Positions 6,448-13,478 of a stretch of DNA of 13,518 nt are shown piece after piece; within the stretch, counting starts at the first letter, position 1, and every line of letters begins with the position of its first letter. Under the pieces are notes generated by a model, which was given only the letters and a program-made list of their open reading frames with translations, was not told the DNA's origin and did not search any database. The stretch is taken from assembly GCA_018882725.1 (NCBI GenBank), contig VERK01000035.1:1-13518 (forward strand), read 5' to 3'. Made by a program: the position numbers and the translations under genes. The DNA comes from Actinomycetota bacterium. GTDB lineage: Bacteria; Actinomycetota; Acidimicrobiia; Acidimicrobiales; Ilumatobacteraceae.

Positions 6448-6450
6448 AGT
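6445..6450 (+). promoter_or_regulatory. -10 box overlapping the ridA stop codon
   Basis: TAGAGT uses the TAG stop of ridA as its first three bases and is followed by 6 nt and the GTG of the small membrane protein. This is again a TANNNT-N6-GTG leaderless arrangement, and there is no clear Shine-Dalgarno. Confidence 0.45.
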
Positions 6451-6456
6451 CGAATC

Positions 6457-6612
6457 GTGGCCGGAGCAATCGTTCTCATCGTCGTTCTGTTGCTGTTCCC
6501 CGTTCTCGTGGGACTCGGCACAGTGGGTATCGCCGGACTCCTCGGTCATCTCCTCTGGAAAGACGGCGAAGCCCGTCACGAAGGCAGCGAGCTCCTCGAT
6601 CTCAACACTTGA
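6457..6612 (+). CDS. Small single-pass membrane protein, unknown function
   Basis: A 51-aa frame running from GTG at 6457 to TGA at 6610-6612. Residues 3-35 are almost wholly hydrophobic and Gly/Val/Leu-rich (AIVLIVVLLLFPVLVGLG, then TVGIAGLLGHLLW), giving one long or hairpin-like membrane segment. A short charged tail follows (KDGEARHEGSELLDLNT). It lies 9 nt after ridA and 40 nt before the decarboxylase, in the same direction and with matching codon bias, so it is probably real. I do not recognise the family. The alternative is a non-coding spacer of 205 nt that happens to stay open. Confidence 0.62.
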   Translation: MAGAIVLIVVLLLFPVLVGLGTVGIAGLLGHLLWKDGEARHEGSELLDLNT

Positions 6613-6652
6613 TGTTCGTGTCGCTCGCTGAGCGGCATGGCAGGCTGAGTCG

Positions 6653-8047
6653 GTGCATCGACACGACCCCCTGATCGCGCATCTCGCCGATCGCGCGTTG
6701 GACTACTCCCTCGATCGCATCCGGATGGATCCGGTGCCGCTCGACGCACCGAAGCCGTACGACGAATTGTTGGCGACCGTGGGCCAGACCATCACCGCCG
6801 ACGGCATTGGTGGCGATCGTGCGCTGCAGTTGTTCATCGACGTTCTCGCACCGGCGTGCATCTCGGTCGATCACCCGCGGTTCTTGGCCTTCGTTCCGGG
6901 CGCACCTACCGAGGCGTCGGTGATCTTCGACATGGTCGTGTCGGCGAGCAGCATCTACACCGGCTCGTGGCTCGAAGGGGCTGGAGCCGCTTTCGCCGAG
7001 AACCAAGCGCTGCGTTGGTTGGCCGACCTGGCCGGATTCCCGAATTCGGCGGGTGGAGTGTTCGTGAGTGGCGGAACGGCCGGCAATCTGTCGGCACTGA
7101 TCGCGGCTCGTCATCGTTGGCGCTTGCGTGCGGCGGGTCGCCTCGATCGCGTGCGCGGAATCATGATCGCCTCGGGCGGTGCGCATTCGTCGGTTGCCCA
7201 GGCCGCCCACGCCATGGATGCGGACGTCGTGTCAGCCCCCACGGACGAGCGCGGACGCCTCGACGGAGAATCGGTGGCAATGGTGTTGGCTGGTCTGCCG
7301 GCGTCCGATCGCGAGCGCGTGTTCGCCATCATCGCGACGGGCGGAACCACCAACCTCGGTGTGGTCGACGATCTCGACGGCATCTCGCGACTCTGCAACA
7401 GCGAGAACATCTGGTTCCACGTCGACGGTGCTTACGGGTTGGCGGCGTTGTGCGCTCCGAGTGTTCGCCATCAGTTCAACGGCATCGAGCGGGCCGACAG
7501 TTTCATCGTCGACCCGCACAAGTGGTTGTTCGCTCCATACGACAGCTGCGCGCTGGTGTACCGCAACATTCACGACGGTCGCCGCGCGCACACCCAGCAG
7601 GCCGAGTATCTCGACGTACTGCACGGCGGTGAAGCCGAAGAAGGTCCGTGGCACGAGATGAACCCGGCCGACGTAGCGCATCACCTCTCACGTCGCGCTC
7701 GCGGACTTCCGTTGTGGTTCAGCCTGGCCACCCACGGCACGAGCGCGTACACCGAAGCCATGGAGACCACTCTCACCGTGGCGCGCGAGGCGGCCGCCGC
7801 CATTCGTTCGCGACCAAATCTCGAACTGCTGATCGAGCCCGACCTCAGCATCCTCGTGTTCCGACGCACCGGCTGGACTCCCGAGCAGTACCAGCGATGG
7901 AGTGACGATCAGTTGAACACCGGCCAGTCGTTCGTTGTGCCTTCGTCGTGGAAAGGCGAGACTGTGTTGCGCTTCTGCATCGTGAATCCCCGCACGACCA
8001 TGGGCGACATCACCGACATCCTCGATTCATTGGACACCACACCATGA
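6653..8047 (+). CDS. Group II PLP-dependent decarboxylase (AADC/GAD fold)
   Basis: A 464-aa fold-type I enzyme covering the usual length of the aromatic-L-amino-acid/glutamate decarboxylase family. Visible active-site elements are the PLP-stacking His in GGAHSSVAQA (H178), TGGTTNLGVVDD, the Asp that binds the pyridine nitrogen in HVDGAYG (D258) and the Schiff-base Lys in DPHKWLF (K290). The substrate is not readable from the sequence; aromatic amino acids are the commonest for relatives. The GTG start has only a weak upstream signal (CAGGCT 6 nt before it) and no Shine-Dalgarno. The stop overlaps the ATG of the deaminase gene as ATGA, indicating translational coupling. A product amine or aldehyde could be a link to the neighbouring oxidoreductase and RidA, but this is speculative. 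Confidence 0.9.
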   Translation: MHRHDPLIAHLADRALDYSLDRIRMDPVPLDAPKPYDELLATVGQTITADGIGGDRALQLFIDVLAPACISVDHPRFLAFVPGAPTEASVIFDMVVSASSIYTGSWLEGAGAAFAENQALRWLADLAGFPNSAGGVFVSGGTAGNLSALIAARHRWRLRAAGRLDRVRGIMIASGGAHSSVAQAAHAMDADVVSAPTDERGRLDGESVAMVLAGLPASDRERVFAIIATGGTTNLGVVDDLDGISRLCNSENIWFHVDGAYGLAALCAPSVRHQFNGIERADSFIVDPHKWLFAPYDSCALVYRNIHDGRRAHTQQAEYLDVLHGGEAEEGPWHEMNPADVAHHLSRRARGLPLWFSLATHGTSAYTEAMETTLTVAREAAAAIRSRPNLELLIEPDLSILVFRRTGWTPEQYQRWSDDQLNTGQSFVVPSSWKGETVLRFCIVNPRTTMGDITDILDSLDTTP

Positions 8048-9426
8048 CTGCTCGTGCCGACCTCTTGCTGAAGAATGCTCTCCTCGTCGCCACCATGGAC
8101 GACCAGCACCGCGAGTTGGCCGGTGGCTGGGTGGCCATCACAAACGGGCTCGTCTCGGGAGTCGGCAGTTCGGTCGACCCGATGCCCGAAGCGACCGAGA
8201 TCGTCGACGCATCCGACTGTCTCATCACGCCGGGTCTCATCAACACCCATCACCACATCTACCAGAACCTCACGCGGGCCTTCCCGCCGATGACCGACAA
8301 GCCGTTGTTCGGCTGGTTGCAGTCGCTGTATCCGCTGTGGCGGGCCATCGACGAAGAGTCGGTGCACGTGAGTGCGTTCGTCGGATTGGCCGAACTCGCG
8401 ATGTCGGGCTGCACCACCAGCACCGATCACTTGTACCTCCACCCACGCGGTGCGGGCGATCTGCTCTCGGCCGAGATCGCGGCCGCGCGTGAACTCGGCG
8501 TTCGTTTCCATCCGACCCGCGGGTCGATGTCGTTGTCCGAAAAGGACGGCGGTCTTCCTCCCGACGATGTGGTCGCCGATGACGACGAGATCCTGGCTGC
8601 GAGCGAAGAGGCCGTACGGCGTCACCACGATCGCTCGCACGGGGCGATGGTTCGCGTGGCGCTTGCACCGTGCTCGCCGTTCAGTGTGACCGAACAGTTG
8701 ATGGTTCGCTCGGCCGAACTGGCCGAGAAGCTCGACGTGCGCCTGCACACGCATTTTGCCGAGAACGCCGAGGACGACGACTTCTCCATCGCAACGTTTG
8801 GTTGTCGCCCGATGGAGTACCTCGAGCGCACTGGCTGGTGCACCGATCGCACCTGGGTCGCGCATTGCGTGATGCCCAACCCTGATGAAGTGAAGCGACT
8901 CGGGGCCGCGCGTATCGGTGTGGCCCACTGTCCGAGCAGCAACTTGATTCTCGCGTCTGGTATTTCGCCGGTCGTGCCGTTGCGCGCCGCTGGCGTGAAG
9001 GTGGGCCTCGGCGTCGACGGTTCGTCGTCGGCCGATTCGGCATCGCTGTGGCTCGAAGCGCGTCAGGCGATGTTGTTGGCCAAGTTGCGCGACGGTGCGA
9101 GCGCCGGCACGGCTCGGATGGCCCTCGACGTGGCGACGCGCGGGGGTGCAGGCTGTCTCGGTCGCGAAGGCGAGATCGGCGAATTGAGTGTTGGTGCGGT
9201 GGGCGACGTGGCCGTGTGGAAGCTCACCGGCCCGCAGTTCGCTGGTGCCTTGGCCGACCCCATCGAAGGTTGGTTGCGTTGCGGCCCTATCGGCGCCCAT
9301 CACACGATCGTGCACGGTCGCTTCGTGGTGCGCGACGGTCGCGTGACTCACCGCGATCTCGACGACATGCTCGGTCGTCACGCGCGCGAGAGCCGACGCA
9401 TTCAGCAACTCGACACCCGTGGCTGA
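8044..9426 (+). CDS. Amidohydrolase, 8-oxoguanine deaminase type
   Basis: A 460-aa metal-dependent amidohydrolase of the cytosine/guanine-deaminase-like group. Metal and catalytic residues are visible: NTHHHIYQN (H69, H71), LHTHFAEN (H237, E240), WVAHCV (H274) and GLGVDGSSS (D325). Segments such as HHHIYQNLTRAFP, LFGWLQSLYPLW, GCTTSTDHLYL, FHPTRGSMSLSEKDGGLPP and LAPCSPFSV follow the pattern I know for 8-oxoguanine deaminases, which convert 8-oxoguanine to urate and ammonia. Other family members (guanine deaminase, triazine hydrolases) remain possible. The frame is open to 7948, but the ATG at 8044 forms the ATGA overlap with the decarboxylase stop and starts at the expected beta-strand. An xdh-like gene upstream fits purine oxidation. 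Confidence 0.85.
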   Translation: MTARADLLLKNALLVATMDDQHRELAGGWVAITNGLVSGVGSSVDPMPEATEIVDASDCLITPGLINTHHHIYQNLTRAFPPMTDKPLFGWLQSLYPLWRAIDEESVHVSAFVGLAELAMSGCTTSTDHLYLHPRGAGDLLSAEIAAARELGVRFHPTRGSMSLSEKDGGLPPDDVVADDDEILAASEEAVRRHHDRSHGAMVRVALAPCSPFSVTEQLMVRSAELAEKLDVRLHTHFAENAEDDDFSIATFGCRPMEYLERTGWCTDRTWVAHCVMPNPDEVKRLGAARIGVAHCPSSNLILASGISPVVPLRAAGVKVGLGVDGSSSADSASLWLEARQAMLLAKLRDGASAGTARMALDVATRGGAGCLGREGEIGELSVGAVGDVAVWKLTGPQFAGALADPIEGWLRCGPIGAHHTIVHGRFVVRDGRVTHRDLDDMLGRHARESRRIQQLDTRG

Positions 9427-10114
9427 CCACTCGTTTCCGCACGCCGTCCTCTGGGACATGGACGGCACTCTCGTCGACACCGAGCCCTACTGGATCGACG
9501 CCGAGTACGACATTGTGGAAGCGCACGGTGGCACCTGGAGTCACGACCATGCCAAGGCGTTGGTTGGCTCCGACCTTCTCGATTCGGGTGAATACATCCG
9601 ACGGCACGGCGGAGTCGATCGTTCGCCGGCCGAGATCGTGGAGATGTTGCTCGACCGTGTGGTGGCGCGTGTTCGTCAGCAGATTCCGTGGCGACCCGGT
9701 GCGCGAGAGTTGCTCGGGGCCGTTCGTTCGGCCGGTATCGACACCGCGCTCGTGACGATGTCGTGGAAACGATTCTCCGACGAAGTGGTGGCGTGTCTAC
9801 CCACGGGAAGTTTCACGGTGTCGGTCACCGGTGACGAAGTGACGCGGGGCAAGCCACATCCCGAGCCGTACTTGTTGGCCGCCGAGCGGTTGGGTGTCAG
9901 ACCGCAGGACTGCGTGGCGATCGAAGATTCGCCGACGGGCACACGCTCGGCTCTGGCCGCGGGTTGTCGCGTGCTCGGTGTTCCACACGTGGTCGACATT
10001 CCGGCCGAGTTGGGCGAGTCAGCGGAATTCCCCGGCCGCCTCACCATCATCCCCACCCTCCACGGCCTCCAACTCGGCGATCTGGTGAGGATTTTTGACC
10101 GTATGGGTAAATAA
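9419..10114 (+). CDS. HAD-superfamily phosphatase (beta-PGM-like)
   Basis: A 231-aa subfamily IA HAD hydrolase. Motif I is WDMDGTLVDTEP (nucleophile D13, acid D15), motif II includes T113 in LVTMSWKR, motif III is K145 in GKPHPEPY, and motif IV is AIEDSPTG (E169, D170). An alpha-helical cap lies between residues about 20 and 90. Such enzymes dephosphorylate sugars, nucleotides or other small phosphates; the substrate is unknown here. The GTG at 9419 lies inside the last codons of the deaminase gene (8-nt overlap), so it is probably translationally coupled. The 3' end forms the left arm of a large hairpin that separates it from the convergent regulator gene. Confidence 0.9.
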   Translation: MADHSFPHAVLWDMDGTLVDTEPYWIDAEYDIVEAHGGTWSHDHAKALVGSDLLDSGEYIRRHGGVDRSPAEIVEMLLDRVVARVRQQIPWRPGARELLGAVRSAGIDTALVTMSWKRFSDEVVACLPTGSFTVSVTGDEVTRGKPHPEPYLLAAERLGVRPQDCVAIEDSPTGTRSALAAGCRVLGVPHVVDIPAELGESAEFPGRLTIIPTLHGLQLGDLVRIFDRMGK

Positions 10115-10122
10115 TCCTCACC
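10084..10122. terminator. Bidirectional hairpin between convergent genes
   Basis: GGTGAGGATT (10084-10093) and AATCCTCACC (10113-10122) form a perfect 10-bp stem. The 19 nt between them pair further as TTT/AAA and ACC/GGT, with single-base bulges and a GTATG loop, giving about 16 bp in total. It starts inside the HAD coding end and finishes 10 bases short of the regulator's stop. Neither strand has a clear run of T after the stem, so this is a U-less terminator or an RNA-end protector. Its position between convergent genes supports termination of both. Confidence 0.6.
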
Positions 10123-10132
10123 AAAACAACGG

Positions 10133-10816
10133 TTAGGACCAGCGGGATTGGCCGAAGCGGTAGCCCACGCTGCGCACGGTCTGGATGAGGTTGGCGTGCT
10201 CTTCACCCAACTTCGCGCGCAGACGACGAATGTGAACGTCGACCGTGCGTGCACCGCCGTAGTACTCGTATCCCCACACGCGCGACAGCAGCATCTCGCG
10301 TGAGAACACCTTGCCCGGGTTCTGCACGAGGAACTTGAGCAGCTCGTACTCCATGTACGTGAGATCGAGCGGACGGCCGTCGACCGAAGCCTGATACGTC
10401 TCGAGATTGAGCACGAGCTGTCCGTAGTCGTCCACGTCGGGTCGCAGGGCGCTCTGCGTGTACGACAGCAGATGGCGCAGACGCGCTTCGAGTTCGCGCG
10501 GGTGGAACGGGACCAGACAGAAGTCGTCGAAGAGTTCGTCGCGCAACGTGAGATCGTCGAGTTGAGCGCCCGACACGAGAAGAAGAAGGGGAGCGTTGGC
10601 GGCGTCGCGCTTGCGAAGGGCGCGACAGAAGTTCCAGGCCGCATCGATGTCGTGATCGGCGCACACGATGGCTCCGGTCCAGCCGTCGGACGGCTCGGCC
10701 TTGGTGACGTCGTCGGCCGATGCGAACGACTTCCAGCGATAGCCGGCGAGATCGAGCGTCCGCACCAATTCGGGCGGAGGCGACTCGGGGAAAACGGCGA
10801 TCAGGTCGGAAGTCAT
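10133..10816 (-). CDS. GlnR-like atypical OmpR-family regulator
   Basis: A 227-aa protein. Residues 128-227 form an OmpR/PhoB winged-helix domain (LTYMEYELLKFLVQNPGKVFSR... VDVHIRRLRAKLG ... VRSVGYRF). Residues 1-120 have the outline of a receiver domain, but the acidic pocket is missing (LIAVFPESP in place of the usual Asp pair) and the conserved Lys-Pro is VPFHP. A D54 in VCAD may stand for the phosphoacceptor. Degenerate receivers of this kind are typical of GlnR, the actinobacterial nitrogen regulator that works without a paired kinase. It begins 1 nt after the glnA stop, so it should be cotranscribed with glnA, and there is no kinase gene nearby. The nitrogen role is inferred from context; the DNA-binding domain is certain. 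Confidence 0.85.
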   Translation of the reverse strand: MTSDLIAVFPESPPPELVRTLDLAGYRWKSFASADDVTKAEPSDGWTGAIVCADHDIDAAWNFCRALRKRDAANAPLLLLVSGAQLDDLTLRDELFDDFCLVPFHPRELEARLRHLLSYTQSALRPDVDDYGQLVLNLETYQASVDGRPLDLTYMEYELLKFLVQNPGKVFSREMLLSRVWGYEYYGGARTVDVHIRRLRAKLGEEHANLIQTVRSVGYRFGQSRWS

Positions 10817-10817
10817 G

Positions 10818-12155
10818 TCAGGTGGAGCGCAGATACCTCTGCAGTTCGAATGGTGTCACCTGCGTCTTGTAACCGCGCCACTCGGAGCGCTTGTTGCGCA
10901 GGAACCACTCGAAGATGTGCTCTCCGAGGGTCTCGTACACGAGCGACGACGTTTCCATCACGCGCAGAGCATCAGCCAGCGACTGAGGCAACTGCTCGAT
11001 ACCGAGTTTGCCCAGGGCGTCGTCACCCATCTCGAAGAGGTTCGAGTCGGCTTCGGCCGGCAGTTCGTATCCCTGCTCGATCCCGCGAAGGCCGGCGGCG
11101 AGGATGACTGAGAAAGCGAGATACGGATTGCAGGCCGGATCGGGCGACCGGTACTCGATGCGGGTGGCCAAGGGATTGGCCCGCTTCGGGACCGGCACGC
11201 GGATGAGACCGCTGCGGTTGTTGCGAGCCCACGACACGTGAACCGGCGCTTCGAAACCCGGAACGAGACGCTTGTACGAGTTGACGGTCTGGTTGGTGAT
11301 GGCCGTGATCTCGCTGGCGTGGAACAGAAGGCCAGCCATGAAGCGCTTGGCCGTCTCGGAGAGGTTGTACGGGTCGTCAGCCGAATAGAACGCGTTGCCG
11401 TCGGCGTTCGACAACGACATGTGCAGGTGCATGCCACTGCCCTGGACGCCCTCGAGCGGCTTGGGCATGAACGTGGCGTGCACACCTTGTGCAGCGGCGA
11501 CTTCCTTCACCACGAGACGGAACGTCATGACACTGTCGGCCATGGTGAGTGCGTCGGTGTGGCGTAGGTCGATCTCGTGCTGAGACGGCGCGTCCTCGTG
11601 GAACGAGTACTCGACCGGAATGCTCATGGTCTCGAGCGTGCGGATGGTCTCCTTGCGGAGACTGCCGGTCACGTCGGTGGTGGTGAGATCGAAGAAAGAA
11701 GCCTCGTCGAGAACGCGCGGCGGTTGACCGGGCTCGGGCGGAGCGAAGTAGAAGAACTCGATGTCGGGAGCGATGAGGAAGTCGAGACCCATCGCGTGCG
11801 CGCGCTGCAGGTTGCGACGCAACACCTGGCGCGGGTCGCCACCGAATGGTGAACCATCGAGGTGGTGAATGTCGCAGAACACGCGGGCTTCGGGAGCCTT
11901 GGCGTCGGCCCAAGGAAGCGTCACGAAAGTGTTCGCATCGGGAATGGCGAGCACGTCGCTTTCCTGAATACGCGAGAAGCCGTCGATCGACGAACCGTCG
12001 AAGGTCATGCCGTCTTCGAGAGCGTTCTCGAGTTCGGCCGGGCTGATGGCGAAACTCTTCAGGTTTCCGAGCACGTCGGTGAACCAGAGTCGGATGAGAC
12101 GGACTCCGCGTTCTTCGACGGTGCGTAAGACGTAATCGCGCTGCTGTTCGAGCAT
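10818..12155 (-). CDS. glnA: Glutamine synthetase type I (GSI-alpha, GlnA2-like)
   Basis: A 445-aa enzyme that joins ammonia to glutamate using ATP. Signature regions are FDGSSIDGF, the Glu-rich metal sites (APDIEFF, FHEDAPSQHEID), MPKPLEGVQGSGMHLHMSL, KRLVPGFEAPVHVSWARNNRSG and EYRSPDPACNPYLAF. The N-terminus and length closely resemble mycobacterial GlnA2. The adenylylation loop of GSI-beta (NLYDLP) reads SNLFEM here, with Phe (F374) in place of the modified Tyr, so control by adenylylation is not expected. A GTG at 12161 is in frame, but AGGAG overlaps it and lies 5 nt before the ATG at 12155, which I take as the start. It lies downstream of glnII and a terminator, and upstream of the GlnR-like gene. 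No -35/-10 pair is convincing in its short leader. Confidence 0.95.
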   Translation of the reverse strand: MLEQQRDYVLRTVEERGVRLIRLWFTDVLGNLKSFAISPAELENALEDGMTFDGSSIDGFSRIQESDVLAIPDANTFVTLPWADAKAPEARVFCDIHHLDGSPFGGDPRQVLRRNLQRAHAMGLDFLIAPDIEFFYFAPPEPGQPPRVLDEASFFDLTTTDVTGSLRKETIRTLETMSIPVEYSFHEDAPSQHEIDLRHTDALTMADSVMTFRLVVKEVAAAQGVHATFMPKPLEGVQGSGMHLHMSLSNADGNAFYSADDPYNLSETAKRFMAGLLFHASEITAITNQTVNSYKRLVPGFEAPVHVSWARNNRSGLIRVPVPKRANPLATRIEYRSPDPACNPYLAFSVILAAGLRGIEQGYELPAEADSNLFEMGDDALGKLGIEQLPQSLADALRVMETSSLVYETLGEHIFEWFLRNKRSEWRGYKTQVTPFELQRYLRST

Positions 12156-12160
12156 GTTCA

Positions 12161-12165
12161 CTCCT
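12161..12165 (-). promoter_or_regulatory. Shine-Dalgarno that decides the glnA start
   Basis: AGGAG on the minus strand is 5 nt before ATG 12155 and touches the in-frame GTG at 12161. Initiation at the GTG would leave no spacer, so the ATG is preferred. Confidence 0.7.
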
Positions 12166-12199
12166 GCAGTCTGCCGTTGGCCCCGCGAATTCGGGCCGG

Positions 12200-12232
12200 A
12201 AAAGCAAGAGGGCCGGGTTTCCCCGGCCCTCT
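12200..12232 (-). terminator. Intrinsic terminator after glnII
   Basis: An 11-bp perfect G+C-rich stem, AGAGGGCCGGG / CCCGGCCCTCT (12207-12217 with 12222-12232), with a 4-nt loop. On the minus strand it is followed by TGCTTTT (12200-12206). It sits 20 nt past the glnII stop and should end the glnII transcript before glnA. Confidence 0.85.
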
Positions 12233-12252
12233 CTGGTGGCGACGTTGCCCCA

Positions 12253-13260
12253 TCAGCCCCCGCACACCGTCTCGATCAAGAGACGCGTGACGATGTACGG
12301 ATCCATGTTGGCGTTCGGGCGGCGATCCTCGGCGTAGCCGCGGCCGGTCTTCTCGACCGTCCACGGAATACGAATGGACGCGCCACGGTTGGAGACGCCG
12401 TAGCTGAACTTGTTCCAGGGAGCGGTCTCGTGGTGACCCGTGAGACGGCTCTGGATGTCGTGGCCGTAGTTCTCGACGTGCAACATGACCTTGCTACCGA
12501 TCGCCTCGCAGGCGGCGGTGATGGCCTTCATGTCGGTGTCGTTGCGCATGGCCTTGGTGGAGAAGTTGGTGTGCGCACCCGCGCCGTTCCAGTCGCCCTT
12601 CTGGGGCTTGGCGGCGAGGCTGATCACCACGTCGTAGTCCTCGGCGATGCGATGCAGCAACCAGCGGGCCACGGTGAGGTGGTCGCTCACGGTGAGCGCG
12701 TCAGCGGCACCGATCTGGAACTCCCACTGACCGGGCATCACTTCGGCGTTGGTGCCTTCGATGAGAAGACCAGCGTCGAGGCAAGCCTGCGTGTGCTCTT
12801 CGATGATGTCGCGACCCACGACGCGGCCGGTGCCGACGCCGCAGTAGTACGGACCCTGCGGAGCGGGGAAGCCGTTGCTGGGGAAGCCGAGCGGCGAGCC
12901 ATCGGGGCGCATCATCGTGTATTCCTGCTCGATGCCGAAGATCATCTCGTCGGAGGCGAACTTCTTGGCCGCGTCGGCGCAGGCAGCGCGCGTGTTGGTG
13001 GGGTGCGGTGCACCGGTCTGCGCGAGCATGACCTCGCACAGAACGAGAATGTTCTTGCCGCCGCGAATCGGGTCGGGGCAAGTGAACACCGGATGCAGAG
13101 CACAGTCGGACTTGTCTCCGGGCGCCTGGTTGGTCGACGATCCGTCGAATCCCCAGATCGGCGGCGTCGTCACGTCGTCGGCCAGGATCTTCGTCTTCGA
13201 ACGAAGAAGGGGCGTCGGCTCGGTGCCGTCGACCCAGATGTATTCGGCTTGGTAGGCCAC
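12253..13260 (-). CDS. glnII: Glutamine synthetase type II (eukaryote-like GSII)
   Basis: A 335-aa enzyme of the short GSII class, which catalyses the same ammonia assimilation reaction as GSI. Class-specific segments are YIWVDGTEPTPLLRSKT, PPIWGFDGSSTNQA, GIEQEYT, GPYYCGVG, MPGQWEFQIG, GDWNGAGAHTNFST and SNRGASIRIP near the C-terminus. It is full length. The GTG start follows GGAGGA with a 3-4 nt spacer. Its upstream region (13261-13478) carries 11-bp-spaced GTTCAC repeats and a small leader hairpin, so nitrogen or phosphate control is likely. GSII beside GSI and a GlnR-like regulator is an arrangement known from actinobacteria such as Streptomyces, where both enzymes are GlnR targets. Confidence 0.96.
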   Translation of the reverse strand: MAYQAEYIWVDGTEPTPLLRSKTKILADDVTTPPIWGFDGSSTNQAPGDKSDCALHPVFTCPDPIRGGKNILVLCEVMLAQTGAPHPTNTRAACADAAKKFASDEMIFGIEQEYTMMRPDGSPLGFPSNGFPAPQGPYYCGVGTGRVVGRDIIEEHTQACLDAGLLIEGTNAEVMPGQWEFQIGAADALTVSDHLTVARWLLHRIAEDYDVVISLAAKPQKGDWNGAGAHTNFSTKAMRNDTDMKAITAACEAIGSKVMLHVENYGHDIQSRLTGHHETAPWNKFSYGVSNRGASIRIPWTVEKTGRGYAEDRRPNANMDPYIVTRLLIETVCGG

Positions 13261-13281
13261 GGGTCCTCCAGGGGGTGATGG

Positions 13282-13298
13282 TCCGGCACGTCGCCGGA
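13282..13298 (-). repeat. Inverted repeat in the glnII leader
   Basis: TCCGGC-ACGTC-GCCGGA is a perfect 6-bp inverted repeat with a 5-nt loop, lying 22 bases upstream of the glnII GTG. It could be a leader RNA hairpin or a protein site. It is not followed by a T-run, so it is not a standard attenuator. At this G+C content a chance occurrence cannot be excluded. Confidence 0.4.
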
Positions 13299-13353
13299 GC
13301 TGTATGGGGCGATCACAATCTCGCAGGAATCCGTTTCTTTCCCTTTGCCCAAC

Positions 13354-13371
13354 TGTGAACGCTGTGTGAAC
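13354..13371 (-). promoter_or_regulatory. Candidate PhoP/OmpR-family operator upstream of glnII
   Basis: Read towards glnII, GTTCACA occurs twice with starts 11 bp apart (GTTCACACAGC then GTTCACA). Two GTTCAC-type units one helical turn apart are the form of actinobacterial PHO boxes, and 11-bp-spaced half-sites are also used by GlnR. In Streptomyces PhoP binds nitrogen genes including glnII (established knowledge). The site is about 95-110 bp before the start codon. The binding protein is inferred; the GlnR-like protein encoded at 10133-10816 is one candidate. Confidence 0.55.
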
Positions 13372-13465
13372 CGTGCCGTGCTACGGCCGCTGCATCTGGC
13401 CGAGCGTGGTGAATCCAGCCTGCTCAGCACGACTTTTCTCGCCCGGGTCACGACCGGGTCGCCGT

Positions 13466-13471
13466 TAGCCT
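13466..13471 (+). promoter_or_regulatory. -10 box for leaderless nadE
   Basis: TAGCCT is followed by 7 nt and then the GTG at 13479, again the TANNNT-N6/7-RTG arrangement. No Shine-Dalgarno lies between. Just upstream, CCGGGTC is repeated at 13443-13449 and 13454-13460 (11-bp spacing) across the -35 region. Confidence 0.5.
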
Positions 13472-13478
13472 CGGCCAG

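Noticed and set aside
5734..6579. 281-codon minus-strand frame with Leu/Arg repeats
   Set aside because: The repeats are the antisense image of the Lys/Ala tail of ridA, not a leucine-rich protein.
7909..9480. 523-codon open frame on the - strand opposite the amidohydrolase
   Set aside because: No family motifs, low-complexity Arg/His composition, and the opposite strand carries a complete metal-dependent deaminase with all active-site residues.
12156..12161. GTTCAC near the glnA start as a further PHO-type unit
   Set aside because: It is a single copy that coincides with the Shine-Dalgarno edge and spacer of glnA, with no second unit at 11 bp.
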